Positions 1 through 5,129 of a stretch of 6,018 nt of DNA are shown piece by piece. Origin of the DNA: Candidatus Latescibacterota bacterium (GTDB lineage: Bacteria; Krumholzibacteriota; Krumholzibacteriia; Krumholzibacteriales; WJIX01); contig JAUXHZ010000080.1 in assembly GCA_030621255.1 (NCBI GenBank), forward strand, positions 1 through 6,018, written 5' to 3'. The translations under genes and the position numbers were made by a program. How positions within the stretch are numbered: the stretch's first letter is position 1; every line of letters starts with the position of its first letter. The notes under the pieces are model-generated. The model saw only the letters and a list, made by a program, of their open reading frames with translations, did not search any database and was not told where the DNA came from.

Positions 1-271
1 GAAAGAAATAGAAAAAGATGAGAATATGGAGGAGACACTGTTTGGTGACGCGGTATTTGAATCCGAGGAGAAAGAAGAAGAAAAGGTTATTCCAACCGAG
101 GAAGAATTATTCGGCGAACTTGATGAAGATGAAAAAAATGAAGAAGATGAGCCGGAGAATATTGATGCCCCGGACTTAGGGAATAAAAATGTGGTTGAAA
201 ATGCGGAAAGTGATGAAGATCAGACAGAAGACAGTGAATCTGAAGAGATTGAGGATGATAGTGAGAAATAA
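1..271 (+). CDS. nusA: Probable C-terminal acidic tail of transcription elongation factor NusA (5' end outside window)
   Basis: The frame is open from the left edge (first full codon at base 2) and ends in tandem TAA TAA stops at 269-274. The first in-frame ATG (base 26) has no convincing SD, so this is most likely the end of a longer gene. No folded NusA domain (S1, KH) is visible. What remains is a low-complexity tail, with about 38 Asp/Glu among the last 81 residues, in which E-E-x-L-F-G-(D/E) occurs twice (bases 29-49 and 98-118). The NusA call is an inference: the gene sits 34 bp upstream of infB in the same direction, the standard place for nusA, and NusA proteins of several phyla carry acidic C-terminal extensions. 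NusA binds RNA polymerase and modulates pausing, termination and antitermination. The alternative is a small free-standing acidic protein starting at base 26, which I find less likely. Confidence 0.68.
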   Translation, partial: KEIEKDENMEETLFGDAVFESEEKEEEKVIPTEEELFGELDEDEKNEEDEPENIDAPDLGNKNVVENAESDEDQTEDSESEEIEDDSEK

Positions 272-289
272 TAACTGAATCATATCTTG

Positions 290-302
290 AGGGAGTTGAG
301 GT
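290..302 (+). promoter_or_regulatory. Ribosome binding site deciding the infB TTG start
   Basis: Two purine runs precede the TTG at 306: AGGGAG at 290-295 (10 nt away) and GAGG at 298-301 (4 nt away). The TTG is the first start codon in this frame that gives the complete IF2 N-terminal domain, and no ATG lies nearby in frame, so the non-ATG start is well supported. The whole nusA-infB spacer is only 34 bp and shows no promoter or terminator. Confidence 0.6.
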
Positions 303-305
303 CTG

Positions 306-2471
306 TTGACGAAGATTCGAGTTTATGAGCTTTCAAAAAAGTATGGCATATCAAGTCAGGCTTTGATCAAAATCCTTGTTAAAGAAGGGATTGTTGTTAA
401 AAGCCATATGAGTGCTGTGGAAGAGCGTGTTGAATCTATACTCATGCAGCATTTAAAACGGGTAAAGGACGATACAGCAAAAAAAGTTGTTAAAAGCATT
501 AAAAAGCCCGAAGAAAAGAAATGGAAGAAGCAAAAGAAGAAAAAGACTGAAAAGAGTGACGGGAAGAAAAAATCTCCAAAGGCAAAGAAATATAAGAAGG
601 AAGTAGCTCAGAAGGCCGTAAAAGAAAGTGTCAGAAGAACTCTGGCAAAAATGGAAGTTACCAGAAAATCAAAGAGACATAAGCGTAAAAAAGAATCAGA
701 AGAAATCATGGAAGAGGAAAATGTTGTTAAACTTCCGGAATATTCGACACTTTCAGAGATGGCGCGGAATATTGATGTTGACCCCACCGAGATTATTCAG
801 ACATGCATGAGCTTTGGGTTGATGGTTACGCTCAATCAGCGGCTTGATTCGGATACAATGATATTGATCGCGGATAAATATGGTTTTGAGGTCAAATTTG
901 AAGAAGCGGCATTAGATGAACTGGTTAAAAAAGAAGAAAAGCAGATTGATCCGGAACGGATGGTCCTCAGGGCTCCTGTTGTTACTATTATGGGGCATGT
1001 AGACCACGGGAAAACCTCTTTGCTCGATAATATATGTGAGAGAAACGTAATAGCAGGAGAGAAGGGTGGAATAACACAGCATATCGGGGCTTATGAGGTT
1101 GAGATAAATAACAAGAAAATTTCTTTTATAGATACGCCCGGCCATGAAGCATTTACGGCTATGAGAGCGAGAGGGGCTCAAGTAACTGATATAGTAATAC
1201 TTGTGGTAGCCGCGGATGACGGAGTGATGTCTCAAACTGTTGAAGCGATTAACCATGCCAAGGCCGCTGATGTTCCTATTATTGTAGCTATTAACAAAAT
1301 AGATGTTCCAAATGCTTCTATTGAAAAAGTAAAAAGAGGGCTTATGGAACATAGCCTGATTCTCGAAGAATATGGTGGGGATGTAATGGCAGCCGAGATC
1401 TCGGCAAAGACTGGAGAAGGAGTTAAACGTCTTCTGGAAATGATACTTTTTCAGGCCGAGATATTGGAACTAAAGGCGGATCCGGAGGCTATGGTGCACG
1501 GGACTGTGATTGAGGCAAAAAAAGAAGAAGGGCGCGGTATTATCTGTACTGTTCTCATGCAGCAGGGCACACTCAGAGTAGCTGATAATTTTCTTGTGGG
1601 CGATTACGCGGGAAGAGTTAAAGCTATGTTGGATGAACGCGGTAATAGAATTGAGACGGCTCCTCCCTCAACCCCGGTTATCGTCATGGGGAGCAATGGT
1701 GTCCCTCAAGCCGGAGATCTCTTTATTCAGGTTGAGGAAGAAAAAACCGCCAGGGAAATTGCTTCCAAGAGACGGCAAATTCGAAGAGAAAAAGAAAGAA
1801 GAATTGAAAGTAAAATTACTCTCGAGGATCTGTACGACCAGATTCAGGCTGGAGAAATTAAAGAACTGGCGCTTATAATCAAAGCTGATACAGATGGCTC
1901 TGTTGGAGCCCTGGTCGATAGCTTTGAGAATCTTGATACTGAAGAAGTAAAGATTAATGCTATTCATGTCGGTGTGGGAATGGTCAATGAAGGTGATATT
2001 CTTCTTGCTTCCGCTTCCAACGCTATTATTATCGGCTTCCACATCGGGATAACTCCTCCTGCCGTGCAACTGATGAAGACTGAAAAAGTTGATGTTCGTT
2101 TTTATGAAGTTATATATAAAGCAATCGAGGATGTTAAAGACGGTATGTCGGGGTTGCTTGAACCTGAAATTATCGAAAAAGATATTGGGGAAGCGGAAGT
2201 CCGGCAGGTTTTCGGTGTGTCAAAGGTGGGAGTGGTTGCCGGATCATTCGTAAAATCGGGCGAGGTAACCCGGGATGCATTTGTTAGAGTGGTAAGAGAA
2301 GAAGCGATCATTTTTGAAGGCGTAATTTCTTCTCTTAAAAGATTCAAAGATGATGTTAAAAAAGTAAACAGTGGATTTGAATGCGGAATAGGAGTCAAAG
2401 GGTTTGACGAGCCGGAAGAAGGGGATATCCTGCGGTTCTTTATTAAAGAGGAAAAAAGCAGGACTCTTTAA
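306..2471 (+). CDS. infB: Translation initiation factor IF-2
   Basis: This is the 721-residue GTPase that delivers fMet-tRNA to the 30S subunit and drives 50S joining. Domains in order: an IF2_N module at about residues 1-52; a lysine-rich linker at about 51-130 (some 38 Lys/Arg of 80); a second IF2_N module at about 143-198; the GTPase domain at about 224-390; beta-barrel domain II at about 395-475; domain III at about 505-600; and fMet-tRNA-binding domain IV at about 605-715. GTPase motifs are all intact: G1 GHVDHGKT (230-237), G2 GGITQH (254-259), G3 DTPGH (276-280), G4 NKID (330-333) and G5 SAKTG (366-370). Domain IV carries the expected SLKRFKDDV and GFECGIG segments. The length is on the short side for IF2 because the linker is short compared with enterobacterial proteins. 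Translation starts at TTG; the stop directly abuts the next gene's TTG. Confidence 0.98.
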   Translation: MTKIRVYELSKKYGISSQALIKILVKEGIVVKSHMSAVEERVESILMQHLKRVKDDTAKKVVKSIKKPEEKKWKKQKKKKTEKSDGKKKSPKAKKYKKEVAQKAVKESVRRTLAKMEVTRKSKRHKRKKESEEIMEEENVVKLPEYSTLSEMARNIDVDPTEIIQTCMSFGLMVTLNQRLDSDTMILIADKYGFEVKFEEAALDELVKKEEKQIDPERMVLRAPVVTIMGHVDHGKTSLLDNICERNVIAGEKGGITQHIGAYEVEINNKKISFIDTPGHEAFTAMRARGAQVTDIVILVVAADDGVMSQTVEAINHAKAADVPIIVAINKIDVPNASIEKVKRGLMEHSLILEEYGGDVMAAEISAKTGEGVKRLLEMILFQAEILELKADPEAMVHGTVIEAKKEEGRGIICTVLMQQGTLRVADNFLVGDYAGRVKAMLDERGNRIETAPPSTPVIVMGSNGVPQAGDLFIQVEEEKTAREIASKRRQIRREKERRIESKITLEDLYDQIQAGEIKELALIIKADTDGSVGALVDSFENLDTEEVKINAIHVGVGMVNEGDILLASASNAIIIGFHIGITPPAVQLMKTEKVDVRFYEVIYKAIEDVKDGMSGLLEPEIIEKDIGEAEVRQVFGVSKVGVVAGSFVKSGEVTRDAFVRVVREEAIIFEGVISSLKRFKDDVKKVNSGFECGIGVKGFDEPEEGDILRFFIKEEKSRTL
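2460..2464 (+). promoter_or_regulatory. Ribosome binding site for the DUF503 gene, inside the infB 3' end
   Basis: AGGAC at 2460-2464 lies 8 nt before the TTG at 2472 and is embedded in the last infB codons. By contrast, the in-frame ATG at 2493 has only an A/T-rich stretch upstream and no SD. This favours the TTG, and it implies that ribosomes finishing infB are already over the next start. Confidence 0.45.
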
Positions 2472-2774
2472 TTGTGCAAAAAAGTTATTCCTATGATTAT
2501 TGCCAGGTTAGTAATGGAATTTTATTTGCCCGGTTGTTCTTCTCTCAAAGAAAAAAGAATTATTCTTAACAGCGTTAAAGATAGACTTCGCAACAGGTTT
2601 AATATAGCTTTTTGTGAAACTGATTTTCAGGATAAATGGCAGCGTAGCGAGTTTTGTATTGTGGCGGTTGCGAACAGTACAAGAGGATTGGACAAAATTC
2701 TCCAGTCAGTTATATCATTTTTTGACAGTGATCACAGAATATCTTGCACTGATATCGAAAGAAATTACTTATAA
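2472..2774 (+). CDS. ylxP: DUF503 family protein (YlxP-like)
   Basis: A 100-residue protein with the DUF503 hallmarks: an N-terminal beta strand followed by YLPGCSSLKEKR (SLKEKR at residues 24-29), LRNRFN (39-44), and an E-x-D-x-Q-x-x-WQR segment (49-58). Members are small ferredoxin-like proteins usually found between infB and rbfA. B. subtilis YlxP belongs here, and a role in ribosome assembly has been suggested from that context; the biochemical function is not firmly known. Start choice: TTG at 2472 follows the infB stop with no gap and has an AGGA SD 8 nt upstream. ATG at 2493 would give the MII... N terminus typical of the family (93 residues) but lacks an SD. The family call is firm; the start is uncertain by 7 codons. 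Confidence 0.9.
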   Translation: MCKKVIPMIIARLVMEFYLPGCSSLKEKRIILNSVKDRLRNRFNIAFCETDFQDKWQRSEFCIVAVANSTRGLDKILQSVISFFDSDHRISCTDIERNYL

Positions 2775-2787
2775 AAGGAAGATTGAT

Positions 2788-3180
2788 ATGGGTAATAAGT
2801 ACAAAGCCAGAAGGAAGGAAGAAATACGTGAATTTGTGGCGGAGTTGATAATACGAAAAGTCAAGGATCCACGTGTTTCCAACGTTACAATACAGAAAGT
2901 AGAGGCTCCGGATGACTTTTCGGTCGCTAAAATCTACTATAATATTATTGGAGAAAAAGATGAAATGGAACTTGTCAGAAGAGGGCTGACAAGCTGTAAA
3001 GGGTATATAAGAAGTGAACTCAGAAATCATATGCGTATGAGAATAATTCCGGAACTTATTTTCATATATGATAAATCGCTCGATAAAGCAATGAGGATAG
3101 AGAAAGTGCTCAAGAAAATTCATAACGATGAAGAGGATTCCGACCGAGAGGGCGGAATTGAAGAGGGCGGCATTGAGTAG
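2788..3180 (+). CDS. rbfA: 30S ribosome-binding factor RbfA
   Basis: This 130-residue KH-fold protein binds immature 30S subunits near the 5' end of 16S rRNA and helps late small-subunit maturation and cold adaptation. Family features seen: an N-terminal basic helix with RRKEEIREFVAELI (about residues 8-21), KDPRVSNVTI (about 25-34), the central strand SVAKIYYNI, and RSELRNHMRMRIIPELIFIYDKS, a form of the usual 'R..l...l.lr..P.l.F..D.S' block. ATG at 2788 has AAGGA-type SD sequence (2775-2781) about 8 nt upstream. The same frame is open back to an ATG at 2614, but that would overlap DUF503 by 160 bp and add non-homologous residues. The C terminus ends in a tandem EGGIE-EGGIE peptide coded by a 15-bp repeat that also carries the next gene's start signals. 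Confidence 0.95.
   Translation: MGNKYKARRKEEIREFVAELIIRKVKDPRVSNVTIQKVEAPDDFSVAKIYYNIIGEKDEMELVRRGLTSCKGYIRSELRNHMRMRIIPELIFIYDKSLDKAMRIEKVLKKIHNDEEDSDREGGIEEGGIE
3148..3177 (+). repeat. Two-copy 15-bp tandem repeat spanning the rbfA end and nrnA start
   Basis: Unit 1 (3148-3162) GAGGGCGGAATTGAA and unit 2 (3163-3177) GAGGGCGGCATTGAG differ at two of 15 positions. Read in the rbfA frame, both differences are silent and each unit codes EGGIE. Read in the nrnA frame, each unit holds a GAGGG SD followed 6 nt after GAGG by an in-frame TTG (3158 and 3173). The repeat therefore duplicates a complete translation start module. Confidence 0.85.
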
Positions 3181-4162
3181 CGAGAAAGATAAGAAATTAT
3201 TTAACGGGATTATATCGTTAATCAAACAGCATGAAAAATTTCTGCTGGTTGCTCATGTTGATCCGGATGGTGATTGTGTTGGTTCAATGCTGGCCATTGC
3301 GGCCTTACTTGAAGGTATGGGCAAGCGGGTCGGATGCTACATTCCGGGGGTTGTGTCCGAAAAATACAAAAAACTTCCGCGTATGAAGCTGCTTCTTTCC
3401 CAGGAAGAACTTAATAACTATCAATACGAAGTTGTGTTTGTTGTGGATACCCCGACACTTGAAAGAATCGGCAACATTGTCAGGGCGGATGACGAAACAA
3501 TTATTGTAAATATCGATCATCATCCTACGAACGAGAGATTCGGATCAATTAATTTTATTAAAGATAAAACAGCTGCTACAACTATTCTGGTTTATCATTT
3601 TCTTTCTTTTCTGGATACAGGGGTTATAACCCCTGAGATTGCTGATTATCTCTATCTGGGGATTATGATGGATACGGGGTGTTTCAGGTTTCAGAATACA
3701 GATGAGGAATCGTTGGCCGTGGCCTCAGAACTTGTCGGATATGGAGCACGGGCGAGTGAAATAGCTCGGGAATTCTTCTATATGAAGAAATTCAGATCTC
3801 TGAAATTATTATCACGTGTTCTTGCTAATTTACAATTGCTCGGCAATGGGCGGATTGCTATTATGGAATTGACCAAGTCCATGTTGGAGGAATCCCAGGC
3901 TGAAGTAGAAGATACAGAGGGATTTATAGATTATGCCGCGGCAATCGAGGGAGTTGAACTGGTTGCCTTCCTGAGAGAAATCGTTCCTGAAGGAGTGAGA
4001 GTCAGCCTTCGTTCATTAAATCATTTGAATGTTGCTTCCTTCGCGGAAAAATATGGTGGGGGGGGGCATAAAAACGCTGCAGGATTAGTAATTGATTATG
4101 ATATGGAGAAAAGCAGAGAGCTGATTATTCATGGGTTCCGCGAGATGCTTCTTATGTCCTAA
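3173..4162 (+). CDS. nrnA: DHH/DHHA1 phosphoesterase, probable nanoRNase / pAp phosphatase (NrnA type)
   Basis: A 329-residue bifunctional-type phosphoesterase. NrnA homologues hydrolyse 2-5 nt RNA fragments and 3'-phosphoadenosine 5'-phosphate with Mn2+. Metal-binding motifs of the DHH domain are complete: HVDPDGDCVGS (residues 28-38), VVDTP (90-94, D92), DHH (115-117), and the GIMMDTG loop (163-169, D167). The C-terminal DHHA1 domain has GGGGHKNAAG (295-304). The length matches stand-alone NrnA proteins. Start: TTG at 3173 has GAGG 6 nt upstream and overlaps rbfA by 8 bp. TTG at 3158 has an equal SD and gives 334 residues. ATG at 3128 gives 344 residues but has no good SD and overlaps rbfA by 53 bp. 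The activity on nanoRNA versus pAp (or c-di-AMP-derived pApA) cannot be told from sequence. Confidence 0.92.
   Translation: MSSEKDKKLFNGIISLIKQHEKFLLVAHVDPDGDCVGSMLAIAALLEGMGKRVGCYIPGVVSEKYKKLPRMKLLLSQEELNNYQYEVVFVVDTPTLERIGNIVRADDETIIVNIDHHPTNERFGSINFIKDKTAATTILVYHFLSFLDTGVITPEIADYLYLGIMMDTGCFRFQNTDEESLAVASELVGYGARASEIAREFFYMKKFRSLKLLSRVLANLQLLGNGRIAIMELTKSMLEESQAEVEDTEGFIDYAAAIEGVELVAFLREIVPEGVRVSLRSLNHLNVASFAEKYGGGGHKNAAGLVIDYDMEKSRELIIHGFREMLLMS
3618..3635. repeat. 18-bp perfect palindrome inside nrnA
   Basis: CAGGGGTTATAACCCCTG equals its own reverse complement. In RNA it could form a 7-bp stem with a TATA loop. It codes the linker around T149-P154 between the DHH motif and the D167 metal-binding loop. 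No U-tract follows, so it is not an intrinsic terminator. Function unknown; it may be chance. Confidence 0.6.
4058..4066 (+). repeat. Nine-G homopolymer in the nrnA DHHA1 glycine motif
   Basis: Nine consecutive G bases code three of the four glycines of the GGGGH motif (GGT GGG GGG GGG CAT). The tract is in frame and the protein continues normally to its stop, so the reading frame as given is intact. Such tracts are prone to slippage and to sequencing-length errors. Confidence 0.8.
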
Positions 4163-4185
4163 TTTCATAAAGAAAAACAGTGTCT

Positions 4186-4189
4186 GGAG
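4186..4189 (+). promoter_or_regulatory. Ribosome binding site deciding the truB start
   Basis: GGAG at 4186-4189 sits 5 nt before ATG 4195. An upstream in-frame GTG at 4180 has only A-rich sequence before it and would place this SD inside the gene, so ATG 4195 is preferred. Confidence 0.55.
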
Positions 4190-4194
4190 ATAAA

Positions 4195-5106
4195 ATGCTG
4201 TTGGACGATAAATTAAACAACAAAGTGATACCTGTGAATAAAATCAGGGGAATCACGACATTTGATTGTATACGAAAACTGAAACGTTTCGTGAAAATCA
4301 AAAAAATAGGTCACGCCGGCAGTTTGGATCCTGTTGCCCACGGATTAGTTTTGCTCCTTAGCGGGGAAGCGACAAAGTTGTCTAATTATCTTATGGATCT
4401 GCCGAAGAAGTACACTGCTGATATTGTTCTGGGGCAATCAACCGACACTCAGGATGTTACGGGACAAGTAATCTCAACAGGGGAGTGGAACGGTATTCTT
4501 AAAGGGGATATTATAGATGCCTTGCCCGGTTTTCTGGGGAAACGTTTGCAGATTCCTCCCATGTATTCCGCGTTAAAATTCAAAGGGACTCCGCTCTATA
4601 AGCTTGCCAGGAATGGACAACAAGTGGAGAGAAAACCGCGTGAAGTAACGACGCATGAAATCAATCTTATTTCCTGCAGCTTGCCTGAGTTTAGAATTGA
4701 GGTTAAGTGTTCAAGGGGTTTGTATATTAGAACTCTTGCGGAGGAAATAGGCGCGAGACTGGGTGTTCCTTCTCATCTATCGGGCCTGAGGAGAGATGCA
4801 ATCGGGCACTTTAATATTGAAATGGCTGTTTCAACTGATGATTTCAGCGATTTCGAGAATATGGACAGCCCGGGATATTCTCCCGCTGAAGCATTAAAAA
4901 ATCTGCCTGCTATTGAAATGACAAAGAGTGAGTCCGTTTCTCTGATCAATGGAATAGCTCCATCCGTTCCGCTGGATATGGATCTATCTTCCGGCGATAT
5001 TGTCCGCTTGCTTCGTTTCGATAAAACATTGGGGGGGATAGGAGAGATTAACCTTACACGAACTATTATGATTAAACGTGTTTTTAAGATAGCGGCATTG
5101 GGCTAA
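4195..5106 (+). CDS. truB: tRNA pseudouridine(55) synthase TruB
   Basis: A 303-residue enzyme that isomerises U55 to pseudouridine in the T-loop of tRNAs. The catalytic motif is HAGSLDP (residues 40-46) with Asp45 as nucleophile. Other TruB signatures: KKYTADIVLG (71-80, with the conserved active-site Tyr73), STDTQDVTG (82-90), PPMYSALKFKG (121-131), and SRGLYIRTLAEEIG (173-186) with the conserved Arg179. LSGLRRDAIGHF (195-206) closes the catalytic domain. About 75 further residues remain, divergent but of the right size for the small PUA-like C-terminal domain. The usual A-T-G after the catalytic loop reads A-H-G here (His49). A seven-G run at 5031-5037 lies in the C-terminal part. The gene ends in tandem TAA TAG stops (5104-5109). 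The alternative GTG start at 4180 would add 5 residues. Confidence 0.96.
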   Translation: MLLDDKLNNKVIPVNKIRGITTFDCIRKLKRFVKIKKIGHAGSLDPVAHGLVLLLSGEATKLSNYLMDLPKKYTADIVLGQSTDTQDVTGQVISTGEWNGILKGDIIDALPGFLGKRLQIPPMYSALKFKGTPLYKLARNGQQVERKPREVTTHEINLISCSLPEFRIEVKCSRGLYIRTLAEEIGARLGVPSHLSGLRRDAIGHFNIEMAVSTDDFSDFENMDSPGYSPAEALKNLPAIEMTKSESVSLINGIAPSVPLDMDLSSGDIVRLLRFDKTLGGIGEINLTRTIMIKRVFKIAALG

Positions 5107-5119
5107 TAGGCGGAGCTTC

Positions 5120-5124
5120 AAGGA
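5120..5124 (+). promoter_or_regulatory. Ribosome binding site of ribF
   Basis: AAGGA at 5120-5124 lies 5 nt before ATG 5130, inside the 23-bp truB-ribF spacer. There is no sign of a terminator or separate promoter in that spacer. Confidence 0.6.
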
Positions 5125-5129
5125 TAATC

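Noticed and set aside
272..305. Possible promoter or terminator between nusA and infB
   Set aside because: The 34-bp spacer shows no stem-loop with U-tract and no -35/-10 pair, only ribosome binding sequences.
479..493. A-AAA-AAA slippery heptamer in the IF2 linker, with a -1 frame stop at 491-493
   Set aside because: It fits the pattern for -1 frameshifting, but the region is full of AAA lysine codons, no stimulatory stem or internal SD is evident, and a product of about 60 residues has no known precedent. Likely composition.
708..710. Internal IF2 start at Met135, as for the shorter IF2 isoforms of E. coli
   Set aside because: The codon sits nicely before the second IF2_N domain, but the upstream sequence has only a weak purine stretch. 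The sequence alone does not support an isoform.
628..810. 60-codon plus-strand frame inside infB
   Set aside because: It overlaps the IF2 linker and second IF2_N domain in another frame and shows no recognisable protein features.
912..1352. 146-codon open frame on the minus strand inside infB
   Set aside because: It lies wholly opposite the conserved IF2 GTPase domain, has no SD or neighbour on that strand, and its translation resembles no family I know. It is a shadow of the coding strand.
1392..1405. 14-bp perfect palindrome GCCGAGATCTCGGC in infB
   Set aside because: It is short enough to be expected by chance about a third of the time in 6 kb, and it codes the constrained stretch just before the G5 motif.
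2614..2787. Upstream extension of rbfA to an ATG at 2614
   Set aside because: It would overlap DUF503 by 160 bp, lacks family similarity in the added 58 residues, and ATG 2788 has a good SD and the normal RbfA N terminus.
3128..3172. ATG 3128 as the nrnA start
   Set aside because: It has no convincing SD and lies 53 bp inside rbfA. The TTG at 3173 (or 3158) has a strong GAGGG at good spacing. Not fully excluded.
1668..3225. Further minus-strand open frames (1668-2069, 2102-2398, 2710-3225)
   Set aside because: All are antisense to infB, DUF503 and rbfA coding regions, with low-complexity or unlikely composition and no start signals.
5031..5037. Seven-G run in truB
   Set aside because: It is in frame (Leu-Gly-Gly) in a variable part of the C-terminal domain and shorter than the nrnA tract, with no further sign of function.
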